Assembly (NCBI GenBank): GCA_009746045.1
Contig: RPFO01000103.1
Span: forward strand, 2,147,857-2,211,856
DNA from: Mesostigma viride
Taxonomy: Eukaryota; Streptophyta; Mesostigmatophyceae; Mesostigmatales; Mesostigmataceae
DNA length: 64,000 bases
Direction of reading: 5' to 3'
Part shown: piece by piece, positions 34,501 to 44,340 of the stretch
Layout of the letters: each line of letters begins with the position of its first letter
How positions within the stretch are numbered: position 1 is the first letter of the stretch
The notes under the pieces: generated by a model
What the model saw: only the letters and a program-made list of their open reading frames with translations
Told to the model about the DNA's origin: nothing
The model's database searches: none
Translations under genes and position numbers: made by a program

Positions 34501-37500
34501 TTTTCATTTGTTTGCTACCGACACGTGCGGCCATTTGCCGCGTCTTCCCTCTTCCCCCATTCTTTTTCTCCCGTCCCTTTCCCATCCTCTCCGCTCTCCG
34601 AGTATGCCCCCTTTCCCTCCTCATGTAAATGCTCCCTCTTTCGTCATGCCCCCCGCACATCCCCTTTCTTTCCCCGTCCACGCTCGCAGGACTGACCAGG
34701 ACCTGAAGCCCCTCCCACCCCTTGTCCCCTTGTCCGTCGTCTTGCCCCCGTGCCTACTGGCCTGACCGAGACGTGTGGCGCATCATTCCCCACCCAGCCC
34801 TCACCCACCTCTCACCCACTCCTCACCCTCCCCAACCCACTTACAACCCACCCCCAAAGCCTGCCAACACACGTCACATTCCTGTCGTTCCACATGCCTG
34901 ACTGAGGCGTTTGCTCGTCCCCTTCTTCCCCCTCATGCATGTCCCTCGTTTCCCCCCTCTTCCTCGCCCTTATTTGCCGTCTTTCCCCCACACACATGCG
35001 CAGGCCTGACCAAGATGTTGATGCCTTCTTCCCCTCCCGCGTCTCATAAGAGCACGCGGCTGCCCCCACTCCCAACCCATCAGTAACCCACCCCTCGCCC
35101 ACCCCTAACCTGTCGTCCTCTGTGCCCCCCTGTTGTCCCGCAGGCCTCACCGAGACGTGCGCCGCCTCCTTCCTGGCCATCCCCGACGGCAGCATGCGCG
35201 GCACCGTGGGCGTGCCCCTGCCCGCACTGGAGATGTGCCTCGAAGCGGTGCCAGAGATCGGCTACTCGCCCAGCGCCGAGCCCATGCGTGGCGAGGTACT
35301 GGCCTGAGCTATTGATAGCGGTTGCTGTCGCTTGCGTTCCCACATGGCATTGTTTGAATAGGGTGCTCACCCAGCAACTAGGCCTACAGGTGTGCGACGA
35401 GGTAACGCTCAAATCATAGCGGTCGCGGGCGCTAAGAACAGCTGGCTCTGGTGCTAAGATTGGCCACTGCTGGCGCTAAGAACAGCCGTTGCTGTTTCGT
35501 AACGCCTCGCTATCCCCTTCTTGACAGTGATCACCCCCCCTTGTCGATATGCCCTTCTTGACAGTGATCATCCCCCCTTGTCGATATCCCCTTCTTGACA
35601 GTGATCATCCCCCCTTGTCGATATGCCCTTCTTGACAGTGATCATCCCCCCTTGTCGATATCCCCTTCTTGACAGTGACCATCCCCCCTTGTCGATACCC
35701 CCTTCTTGACAGTGACCATCCCCCCTTGTCGATATGCCCTTCTTGACAGTGATCGTCCCCCCTTGTCGATACCCCCTTCTTGACAGTGACCATCCCCCCT
35801 TGTCGATATGCCCTTCTTGACAGTGATCATCCCCCCTTGTCGATATCCCCTTCTTGACAGTGATCACCCCCCCTTGTCGATATCCCCTTCTTGACAGTGA
35901 TCACCCCCCTTGTCGATACCCCCTTCTTGACAGTGATCATCCCCCCTTGTCGATATCCCCTTCTTGACAGTGATCATCCCCCCTTGTCGATATCCCCTTC
36001 TTGACAGTGATCATCCCCCCTTGTCGATATGCCCTTCTTGACAGTGATCGTCCCCCCTTGTCGATATCCCCTTCTTGACAGTGATCGTCCCCCCTTGTCG
36101 ATATCCCCTTCTTGACAGTGATCATCCCCCTTGTCGATATCCCTTCTTGACAGTGATCATCCCCCCTTGTCGATATCCCCTTCTTGACAGTGATCACCCC
36201 CCTTGTCGATATCCCCTTCTTGACAGTGATCACCCCCCTTGTCGATATGCCCTTCTTGACAGTGATCATCCCCCTTGTCGATATCCCCTTCTTGACAGTG
36301 ATCATCCCCCCTTGTCGATATGCCCTTCTTGACAGTGATCATCCCCCCTTGTCGATATCCCCTTCTTGACAGTGATCACCCCCCCTTGTCGATATGCCCT
36401 TCTTGACAGTGATCATCCCCCCTTGTCGATATCCCCTTCTTGACAGTGATCATCCCCCTTGTCGATATGCCCTTCTTGACAGTGATCATCCCCCCTTGTC
36501 GATATGCCCTTCTTGACAGTGATCATCCCCCCTTGTCGATATGCCCTTCTTGACAGTGACCATCCCCCTTGTCGATATCCCCTTCTTGACAGTGATCATC
36601 CCCCCTTGTCGATATGCCCTTCTTGACAGTGATCATCCCCCCTTGTCGATATCCCCTTCTTGACAGTGATCATCCCCCCTTGTCGATATGCCCTTCTCGA
36701 CAGTGACCATCCCCCCTTGTCGATATCCCCTTCTTGACAGTGATCATCCCCCCTTGTCGAGCCCCCGCACGTACACCCAACAACGTACACCCAACAACGT
36801 ACACCCAACTACCTCGCGCGCCCTTGCCCCGACGCAGTACACCCCTATACCACACGCACCCACTGCGGCTTTGGGCGTTGGATTGTGGAATTGCATGATG
36901 GGTCCAACCTGCTTGGGCCACACCAGGCACAAGTCAACTTTTTTTCCTATTATTATCAATTATTTTTTAAAAAAGAGAGAGATTCGCATTGCAGTGGTTG
37001 CGTATTTTTCTGTGTTGCCTGCGGTGTCTGCGGTGCCCATGTATCGATTCGCCCGCGAAGTAATTTTTCTTATCAATTAGTATTACTTTAGAATGCGTGG
37101 CGTGCGCCAGCTGTGCCTGCATTGCTCGTGTTTCCACCATTGAACCTGGTGGGCCACACATTGAACCTGTCAGGGTAACCAGGGAGCCAATTATGTTCAT
37201 CTGTTTCCTTGTGTGCGTGGCGTGCGCCAGCTGTGCCTGCGCGGCCCGACAGTGTTCAAGGGCTACTACAAGCGCGACGACCTGACGAGCGCCAACGTGG
37301 ATGAGGACGGCTGGTTCCACACGGGTTGGTGGCGCATGATGAAGTAGCGACAGTGGGGGGGGGATGGGGCCACACAGGTGGGTACGAGCGGGAATCAAGG
37401 CAGGATGCAGGGGTGGGTGGGTGGGTGGGTGCACGATGGGTAGTGGACTTGGGCAAGAATGGCAGCATTGTAGACGGTCGGGTTGCGCGCAGGTGGGTAG

Positions 37501-40500
37501 CACGCCCCGGAGACACACAGTAGCAGTGCAATTGGTGGTGTGCAGGGACCCGTGGCCCTGGCAGGCTGAAACGGATGGGTGTCACGCAGCATGATGCCAG
37601 CGTGGTGCCAAGCAAGGTCTACCAGCTATTGTTGTCACATCGTCGCTGCCGCCCTGCTTCAAGCACCGCCGTTACCTGGGCAAGCGAACGCCTGTGCCAG
37701 CAAGGCCTGTACACATACTGCCACCTGTCCTTTCCTGCCCCAGATGAGGCCGCTGCGGTAGGCTCTAGTGTTTCGTTGTTCCTGCATTCAACGTGCTGAG
37801 TCATCCCGCCTGCCCTCGTTGCCACCTGGCTACCTCGTCGCCACATGTCTCCGGCTCCCCTATCTGCCCTGTTTCCTCCCTCTACCAGCTGTCGCCCTCC
37901 CCCTTTACCGTCGTCAACAGGCGACTTGGGAAGCTCAATTCATGTTGTCAATTCCTGTTTCAATTCTTAAGGTTTCATGTTGGCTCTCCCGATGCTCTGC
38001 CGCCCTCGACCCCCACCCCCAGGCGACACCGCTGACATCCACCGCTTTGTGCCTCTGTGTTTGCTGGCCACGTGCCTTGCCAGCTGCCTTACATCATCGC
38101 CACCACATCATCGCGGACCTTTTTGGACCTTTGTGTTCCCTTTGGTTGCGCGGCTGCCCTGCCCTGCCTCGGCTTCCCCCCCATCACCTCACCCGAAGAG
38201 ATCGTAGATATCAAACCTTATGCTTCTACATCTGCTCTCTATATGCCCTGCCACCTGCCTGCCCCCATCGCCACCTGTCGCGCTCTCCCTCCCCCCCCCT
38301 CCCCTTCCTCCCCTTCCTCCCCTTCCTCCCCTCCCCTCCCCTCCCCTCCCCTCCCTCCCCTCCCCTGGCCCCCTCCCCAGGGGACATTGCGGAGATCAAC
38401 AGCGACAGCGGGTCGCTGCGCATCATTGACCGCAAGAAGAACATCTTTAAGCTGGCGCAGGGGGAGTACGTGGCGGTGGAGCATGTCGAGAACGTGCTTG
38501 GCAAGTGCAGCCTCGTGGACATGGTGGGTGGTCGATACAGTGACCTTGCAGTGGGTTGCAGTGACCGCCTTGCTAGCCTGTAGTGACCTTTGCTGCGTCT
38601 ATAGTGACCTTTGCATGGCCTATCGCAACCTTGTGGTCAAGCCAGCCCAAGCCATGGCCAACGTGGGCATGCGGGCGCTGGGGGGCTGTTGGGTGCGACA
38701 TGTCTGGCGGCGCTTGGATGCTTGCTTGCGGCCTGCTTGCCTTGTATTCGAATGTGATTGAACCATGGCATCGTGTCGGATCGCACTAGGCATTTCCCAG
38801 AGCCTTCGGTGCGCTTGCCGTGGCCCTGCCTCCGGTCCCCCCCCCCCCCCCCCGTGAATCTCCTCCCACGCTCTCCTCCCTGGGGGCACGGGCCGCCAGC
38901 TTCAAGCCAGTTTCCATACTACTACAATTTCAATGCGGTTCCAATGCAGTCACCAGTTCCCAATGCAGTTGCGTGAAATGACTTTAACGGCCTCGCCCGA
39001 TGTGGAACTGGTTACATCTGGCGTGTTTGCCTCCACGATTGCGGTCACTTGCCAGCAGATGGCTTTTCTATAGGGTGGCAACCCCCGTGGCCTCTGGACA
39101 GGATGGTTTTCATTCTTGACAGGCGCAGCGTTGTTACCGGATGCCGGTGCTACTACTACTTTCGTGAGTGTCTGGCCGCCTTGTACCGGGCACCAGGTCT
39201 ATCGAAAGTGGTCTGTGCTGTGGATGGGTGGGCTACCAAGGCCCTGCTCCCATCGCCCCGCCACCCCATGCATGCACTGCCAGATCTGATGGGATGGTTT
39301 GGCCATACATTTGCCGCCCCCTGCATGCCGCCAGATCTGGGTGTACGGCTCCAGCTACCAGTCCTCGCTTGTGGCCGTGGTGGTGCCCAACCAGCCCGCG
39401 CTGCTGGCCTGGGCGGCGTCCACGGCCGAGGGCAAGGACAAGAGCTTTGAGGAGGTGTGCCACCTGGCGTCGGCGCGCGCGCATGTTACGGAGGAGCTCA
39501 AGAACACGGGCAAGGCCGCCAAGGTGGGGGGGGGATGCCAGAAACGACATGGTGGGGGCTGTGATGCGTGGGTGGGACAGTAGCCTTGTCGTAGATGCTG
39601 GTACCATATGGCATCGTGTGTACAAGAACAGGGGCGAGGCTGCGCAGGTGGGGGTTGATGAACAAGTCAATAACAGCGTGCTGGCCTGTGGTTTACTGTG
39701 CGCAAGGTGGGGGTGGATGAACAAGGCAACAACAGCATGCTGGCCTGTGGTTTACTGTGCGCAAGGTGGGGGGTTGATGAACAAGGCAATAGCAGCGTGC
39801 TGGCCTGTGGTTTACTGTGCGCAAGGTGGGGGTTGATGAACAAGGCAACAACAGCGTGCTGGCCTGTGGTTTACTGTGTGCAAGGTGGGGGGTGGATGAA
39901 CAAGGCAACAACAGCATGCTGGCCTGTAGAAGGTGGGGGGTGGATGAACAAGGCAACAACAGCGTGCTGGCCTGTAGAAGGTGGGGGGTGAATGAGCAAG
40001 GCAACAACAGCGTGCTGGCCTGTAGAAGGTGGGGGGTGGATGAACAAGGCAACAACAGCGTGCTGGCCTGTAGTTTACTGTGCGCAAGGTGGGGGGTTGA
40101 TGAACAAGGCAATAACAGCGTGCTGGCCTGTGGTTTACTGTGCGCAAGGGGTTGATGAACAAGGCAATAACAGCGTGCTGGCCTGTGGTTTACTGTGCGC
40201 AAGGTGGGGGTTGATGAACAAGGCAACAACAGCGTGCTGGCCTGTGGTTTACTGTGCGCAAGGTGGGGGGTTGATGAACAAGGCAACAACAGCGTGCTGG
40301 CCTGTAGTTTACTATGCTGGTGACGAACGGCTGGGAAGGTTCGTTGTGGTGAGGGCAGTGGGGGGGTGGCAGCGATGACATGTTGTCTGCTGGCAAAGTA
40401 AGCGGCCACCGCAGAGGCGGATAGTTAACCATTATCAACACTGGGTGATCAAAGAACGCTGGGGATTTGTACACTGGTGACGTCGTCGCCAAGCACAGCG

Positions 40501-41809
40501 GTCATGGTCATTGGCTTTTACAGGTATTGTTACTATACAGGTGCTACTATACAGGTGCTACTATACAGGTGCTACTATACAGGTGCTACTGTACAGGTGC
40601 TACTATACAGGTGCTACTATACAGGTGCTACTATACAGGTGCTACTATACAGGTGCTACTATACAGGCGCTACTGTACAGGTGCTACTATACAGGTAGCT
40701 GTACAGGTGCTACTATACAGGTGCTACTATACAGGTGCTACTGTACAGGTGCTACTATACAGGTGCTACTGTACAGGTGCTACTATACAGGTGCTACTAT
40801 ACAGGTGCTACTATACAGGCGCTACTATACAGGTGCTACTATACAGGTGCTACTATACAGGTGCTACTATACAGGTGCTACTATACAGGTGCTACTATAC
40901 AGGTGCTACTGTACAGGTGCTACTATACAGGTGCTACTATACAGGTGCTACTATACAGCTGGTATGAACATTAACGTCTGCCAGTAGTAATCATTATTGG
41001 CACTGTCGTCAGGACATGTCCCACATCCCTGTGTTTTCCTCACTCATCTCCCCCCGGTCTTCCCCCACCTCATGCTCCCCCCCTCGTCCACCCCCCCCCC
41101 TTTCACCCCCTGCACCCCCCTTTCACCCCCCTGCACCCCCTTTTGCTGGACGCGGCAGCTCAAGGGCTTTGAGTTTGTGAAGGGCGTGATCCTGGAGCCG
41201 CGCCCCTTTGACGTGGAGCGCGACCTGATGACGCCGTCCTTCAAGAAGAAGCGTCCACAGCTGCAGAAGTACTACCAGGTGAGCGGCATCTGTATCGTGC
41301 CCGGTCAGCGGAGAGTCAACGTTTGAGTGGCGGTCACTGTGCTGCCCGCTCTACCACTTGTCCTCCCCATAGGGCAAGTGTCTTGCTAACCGACATCCAT
41401 CGGCGTTGGGGCACCCATCCAGACATGATGAAGCGGTCGTCGTGTTTTGCCTGCCTGTCCAATACCCACTTAAGCATCCATTCTGCCAACAACCCACGAA
41501 CCCATCAACCACCGTAGAATGGCGCATCATTGGGGGGGGGGGGGTATCGTATCGGAGCCACCCACCATTTGCTTTGTGCGAGCCACCCACTATTTGTTTT
41601 GTGTGAGCCACCCACCATTTGTTTTGTGCGAGCCACCCACCATTTGCTTTGTGCGAGCCACCCACCATTTGTTTTGTGCGAGCCACCCACCATTTGTTTT
41701 GTGCGAACCACCCACCCTCCTTTGTGCGAGCCACCCACCAACCGGCGTCTGACCGACCCGCCAGGCGGGCATCGACGAGCTGTACAAGAACATGCAGCCG
41801 GCGGCGTAA
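16439..41809 (+). CDS. LACS: Long-chain acyl-CoA synthetase, complete, 21 exons
   Basis: Exons: 16439-16593, 16759-16825, 17858-17947, 19758-19814, 21605-21653, 22384-22460, 23874-23910, 24782-24876, 26924-27013, 27739-27813, 28447-28557, 29358-29445, 30005-30071, 33111-33186, 34032-34149, 35144-35295, 37231-37324, 38381-38523, 39335-39523, 41159-41278, 41765-41809. They total 1,995 bases: 664 codons plus TAA, the usual plant LACS length, with all phases matching. The enzyme activates long-chain fatty acids to acyl-CoA by way of an acyl-AMP. Blocks in order: N-terminal [43 protein letters not shown], the P-loop [100 protein letters not shown] and [14 protein letters not shown]. There is no transit peptide or C-terminal SKL, so a cytosolic or ER-membrane-associated form is likely. 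The P-loop has Asp where Gly is expected. Coding sequence is under 8% of the span. Confidence 0.95.
18535..19065. repeat. 47-bp minisatellite in LACS intron 3
   Basis: About eleven copies of a unit containing gcagctgcttagggccacat and gcatccctatttgtggagac. Copies are nearly identical, with C/T variation at two sites that alternates along the array, which suggests higher-order expansion of pairs. Confidence 0.94.
19437..19510. repeat. LACS: Triplicate acceptor-like repeat before LACS exon 4
   Basis: Three 25-bp units of ctgctggcacccgcaccagc resemble the true acceptor region at 19736-19757 (ctgctgtcacccgcaccacc then AG). Each ends in a possible CCAG acceptor. Confidence 0.75.
19535..19712. repeat. 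12-bp minisatellite (CCATGTATCTGC)n
   Basis: About 14 units in LACS intron 3, directly upstream of exon 4. Tryptophan/histidine-rich and Cys-His-Val ORFs are repeat shadows. Confidence 0.95.
20540..21265. repeat. Pentanucleotide (GGGGT)n-(GGGGC)n-(GGGGT)n block
   Basis: LACS intron 4 holds three consecutive blocks: GGGGT to about 20758, GGGGC from about 20759 to 21108, then GGGGT again. Occasional four-base units break the period. All G runs lie on the LACS sense strand, so the pre-mRNA carries more than 100 G tracts. Confidence 0.96.
22845..22985. repeat. 37-bp tandem repeat, about four copies
   Basis: The unit contains gaacagttgatagctcagga and ctcatgtcatcggtgg, in LACS intron 6. The last copy has diverged. 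Confidence 0.88.
25020..25256 (+). mobile_element. LINE-like 3' end with TTAATTAA tail in LACS intron 8
   Basis: The segment shares long stretches with 49535-49750 (inverted), with the split repeat at 48020-48072/49415-49500 and, more weakly, with 46600-46700. Shared text includes gaagtagcccagaatgtatt and ctacatgtactcccaacgga. It ends in an attaattaattaattaatt tail, taken as the poly-(TTAA) 3' end of a retroelement. Confidence 0.7.
25436..25535. repeat. 35-bp tandem repeat, three copies
   Basis: The unit contains ggtgaaatatgttggcacga followed by tgtgtgtggaaga, in LACS intron 8. Confidence 0.88.
25887..26295. repeat. 16-bp minisatellite (AGGTACTGGCACAGAT)n
   Basis: About 26 units in LACS intron 8, with tactgccac and cagagagg variants interspersed. 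A 24-bp inverted repeat around 26309-26356 (tgggagtgcctacctaccaa and its complement) follows directly. Confidence 0.95.
26924..27013 (+). CDS. LACS: LACS exon 9: adenylate-forming P-loop with a Gly-to-Asp change
   Basis: Thirty codons, phase 0. The AMP-binding signature reads [13 protein letters not shown], continued by G in exon 10. LACS enzymes normally have SGTTG-x-PKG. The codon is GAC rather than GGC, one base away. Degenerate copies of the exon end follow at 27061-27108 and 27279-27322. Confidence 0.92.
30543..32735. repeat. 8-bp satellite (TAGTGGTC)n, about 2.1 kb
   Basis: LACS intron 13 carries roughly 264 head-to-tail 8-bp units from about 30593 to 32703. The TAGTGTTC variant is concentrated at the left end and otherwise appears in small clusters. 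The array is bracketed by direct repeats of ctgctacccgtcacctagtg at about 30543, 30578 and 32704. Every unit contains CTAG, and no ORF crosses it. Confidence 0.97.
33357..33507. repeat. (TGCCG)n pentanucleotide microsatellite
   Basis: About 28 TGCCG units followed by three TGCCA units, in LACS intron 14. The Ala-Val-Pro-Cys-Arg and Thr-Ala-Arg-His-Gly ORFs are shadows. Confidence 0.97.
35515..36760. repeat. 37-bp minisatellite, about 34 copies
   Basis: The unit holds cccttcttgacagtgatcat then a C run and ttgtcgatat, in LACS intron 16. C-run length and single positions vary between copies. There are no unique spacers, so it is not a CRISPR-type array. Confidence 0.97.
38381..38523 (+). CDS. 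LACS: LACS exon 18: fatty-acyl-CoA synthetase signature
   Basis: Together with the end of exon 17 (DGWFHTG) it encodes [20 protein letters not shown] and [17 protein letters not shown], the FACS signature that sets acyl-chain preference and bends the C-terminal lid. The acceptor is CTCCCCAG after a long CT tract. Confidence 0.93.
39655..40315. repeat. LACS: 60-bp (and 46-bp) minisatellite carrying donor-like motifs
   Basis: Units contain gcgcaaggtgggggttgatg, aacaaggcaacaacagcgtg and ctggcctgtggtttactgt. A shortened form lacks the tttactgtgcg part. Each unit repeats an AAG/GTGGGG donor like the one ending LACS exon 19 at 39523. The first unit is preceded by a degenerate copy of the exon end at 39620-39655. 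Confidence 0.92.
40535..40960. repeat. 14-bp minisatellite (ACAGGTGCTACTAT)n
   Basis: About 30 units in LACS intron 19 with occasional ctgtac and aggcgc variants. Each unit contains a CAG/GTGCTA donor-like motif. Confidence 0.95.
41563..41747. repeat. 25-bp minisatellite upstream of LACS exon 21
   Basis: About seven copies of gagccacccaccatttgttt followed by tgtgc, ending 18 bases before the final acceptor at 41764. Confidence 0.93.
41765..41809 (+). CDS. LACS: LACS exon 21 with stop codon
   Basis: The acceptor GACCCGCCAG precedes [14 protein letters not shown] and TAA (41807-41809). The C-terminus lacks a peroxisomal targeting signal. Confidence 0.9.
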   Translation, partial: AGIDELYKNMQPAA

Positions 41810-42135
41810 AGACGGTGCGACGTGCAGCCATCAGGAGGGGGGAGCCAGGAATGGACAGACCAAGATGAGCATTCCCAACGGTCCCTCTACAGGACCACCC
41901 CACGTGGCACTGCCTCCCACTAACGCAATGACCCCAATCTCTGCCACAAGGACACCAGTTTCTGCGTACCTCCTTGAAGGCAAGTTTGCAGGCGGCATCA
42001 AACTCCCGACACGGGGTACTCCAGATGTGACTGGGTGTGCACCAGGGTGGCTACGTGGAGGTACCGAGGCAGAAAACTGTGGAGCTCTCGACTGGGATGA
42101 CCCTTGTCCCGACAGTTGTGTGGCAACAAATGGCT

Positions 42136-42140
42136 TGTAA
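42136..42140 (+). terminator. TGTAA polyadenylation signal of LACS
   Basis: TGTAA lies 327 bases after the LACS stop and is followed by an A/T-rich stretch. TGTAA is the usual chlorophyte cleavage signal in place of AATAAA, though an overlapping AATAAA (42140-42145) is also present. Confidence 0.65.
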
Positions 42141-42880
42141 ATAAATTTCTAAGAAGCATTTAGGCTGTCAGTGGGACGCAATAACAGGCGATAGCAAACA
42201 GTAATGCCAGGCCAATGGACTGGACCGGGATTGTATATAAGGCAGCCACTGTCCAGGCAGGCGAGAAGTACGATGTATGTAGTTGGTTGGAAGGGCATCG
42301 CTCATCGTGGCTTTGTAAAAAGCTTTGAACGCCAATGCTGTGCCAGCCAATGCCATATTCCTTTATTCGGAGAGTTGCATGGCGGCCTTACGAGGGTTTG
42401 AAAGTGCCTGGCTGGTGCACGGACGAGGATAGGAGTGTACATAGCAGGATGACGGCTATCCTCTCTTGTAATATCGTTTTCCATGGTTTGGTGCCATAAG
42501 GGAACAACATAGGACAGGGATTCGTCCTCAGGAATAAATGTGTTTATCTTGTTTTGCTTTCATGCAACTCTGACCTGGTGGTTGTCCAGGTCAAAGGACT
42601 GCACAAAGATGTTTTTCTTCCAATGGAAACTGCATTCGGATCTTTGCATGCAGAATCGATGGATTTCTGGCAGATAGACATGTGCATCTTAGCAGGAAGA
42701 ACTTGCATGGGTTGCATGACCAGGGAAAATTCAAAATTTTGTAATTTTAACATGACTCCGTTGGGATATCATGTAGCACGTATTCCATTTTTTGTTATTG
42801 GGTGGGGGTGAGCGGAGCCGCGAAAACTAACTAAGCTTACGCTAAGCTAATTGAATCTAAGCTACAAAAATCCTAGCTAC
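42141..42880. other. Intergenic DNA after LACS
   Basis: No conserved protein or repeat family was recognised. The stretch from about 42541 to 42750 is a low-GC open region on both strands with no known motif. Confidence 0.45.
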
Positions 42881-43044
42881 TCTACTCTGCAAAGTGCCCC
42901 TTCCTCTTGGGGGGGGGGGGGCTTGCCCACAGGGGCTGGCGTGATGGCCTGGACAATGGTCTGCCACATCTTCTTGTCCTGCATAGCAGTCCAAGCAAGA
43001 GAGAGGGAGGAAATGCGGTGTTCAAACTGGGCTGGGACCACTAA

Positions 43045-43574
43045 CAGGGTTATCACACTCGGGTTTTTTTCGGTCGAATTGTTTGGACGCTCCGGCGAAA
43101 TTCGGCGGACTTTCGGCCAAAAGTGGTATGCGCCGGAACAGGGCCGTGCACGCGCCGGGCTTGACACGCTGTACGGGATGCGAAAAAATGGCAAGTTTTT
43201 TACGGCTGTTTCCGTGGGCTGGTCAGACATGTTCAGAATTGGGCATGCGACCCTGATGCGAAGGGAATTTCGACCGTCCAGGTGGACGCATCCTATTGGG
43301 TCGGACAAGTAAAAATTTGTGGCGCGGCGCCCCCCCGGCCACAATTGGGGTGGAATTCCAGTGGTATTGGGTGGTAGACCCATTTGGGGGTCTACCACCC
43401 AATACCACTGAATTCCACCTGATTTTGCCAAATTCAGTGGTATTACGGTGGATCAACGGAAATGACCCGTTTTTCCGTTTCGGACCGGAAAAACCCAGTG
43501 TGAAAAAGTTTCGTCGAATTTTTTCCGGCCAAAACGGAAATTCGACCGAAAAAAACCCGAGTGTGAAAACCCAG
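43045..43574. mobile_element. 530-bp MITE with TAA/TTA target duplication, nested in a LINE
   Basis: Ends begin cagggttatcacactcgggt and finish with the inverted partner cccgagtgtgaaaacccag. The inverted repeat runs about 34 bp into tcggtcgaatt. The flanking trinucleotide TAA is duplicated at 43042-43044 and 43575-43577. Removing the element rejoins LINE coding homology on both sides, which independently supports the borders. A 3-bp TAA target fits the PIF/Harbinger (Tourist) type. No transposase is present. Confidence 0.8.
43349..43419. repeat. Near-perfect 32-bp hairpin inside the MITE
   Basis: The left arm (43349-43381, ending tattgggtggtagaccc) and right arm (43388-43419, starting gggtctaccacccaatacca) are complementary except for one extra base, with a 6-base loop. 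The central stem is uninterrupted for at least 22 bp. Confidence 0.92.
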
Positions 43575-44340
43575 TAAGTCGGCCAGCAACTGATCCGTAT
43601 TGTTAATTGCAGGTCTACCCGCCCTGCGGGGCTTGTCCTTGGGGCCAGGTCAGGATATGCCGCCCTGCAGGCTGGCCAAGCCGCTGGGGGCCGGCCAGAC
43701 CAAGGGCGGTGTCTACCTGACTGCTTCGAGCAAGATGTCCTACAACTGCTATCCTACGCTGCCTAATCTCATCCGAAATACGGGGCATACCCTTATACAA
43801 AGACTTTAGCGCCCTATGCGTGAAAAACCCTACATTCAGGACCTGTCGGAGCATCCTGTCTACTGTGCCGTTCAGCCGGGTGACCAGCTTGTCCATGAGC
43901 GTCCATGCCTCGGCGCCGTATGTGAGCACCGTGAGGACCAGGACCTTGAAGAGCACGCGCTTGCGGTCCTCGCCAAGGTCCTTCAAGTGCCAGTAGGTGT
44001 TGAGCGAGCGGAGCCTGGCCCAGGCCAGGCCAATGCGGGTGTCCACATCAGTCGGCGGTGTCAGGGAGCATGCTCCCCAGCAGTTTGAAGCGATCACGGA
44101 ACTGGACCTCAGACCCGTCGACTGTCGAGCAGCAGCGGGAGTGGCGGGCGAGTGGTAGCACCAATCACCATCGCCTCTGTTTTGACGCTAATCGCGCCCG
44201 CGCCCCCAAGCTAGCCCAGACAGTCCAGTCAGGTCTGAATGTGCTCGGGGCGTTCGATGAGGGCGGTATCATCCGCATAAATCAGGTCGGGCAGGCGGTA
44301 AACAGGGCCACCACCGCCCTTGCTGCGCTCGCTAATTAAT

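Larger units (their letters stand above)
42880..44340 (-). mobile_element. Decayed LINE ORF2 fragment with YADD box, split by a MITE
   Basis: Read on the minus strand, about 44290-44225 encodes PDLIYADDTALIERPEHI, the catalytic YADD box of a LINE reverse transcriptase. Next come FKVLVLTVLTYGAEAWT and RIAVVGHLARSSQVDTA (43990-43650), the usual C-terminal region. The ORF resumes left of the MITE at 43044 with AMQDKKMWQ and PAPVGKP. These pieces parallel the plus-strand copy at 46930-47446. Frameshifts show it is inactive. Confidence 0.82.

Noticed and set aside
35515-36760. Regular 37-bp repeats that could look like a CRISPR array
   Set aside because: Units are head-to-tail without unique spacers, in an intron of a eukaryotic gene; it is a minisatellite.
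40535-40960. 14-bp repeat as derived from the LACS exon 4 donor (ctatacaggtg)
   Set aside because: The shared ctatacaggtg is short, 20 kb away and in another intron; chance or convergence is as likely as descent.
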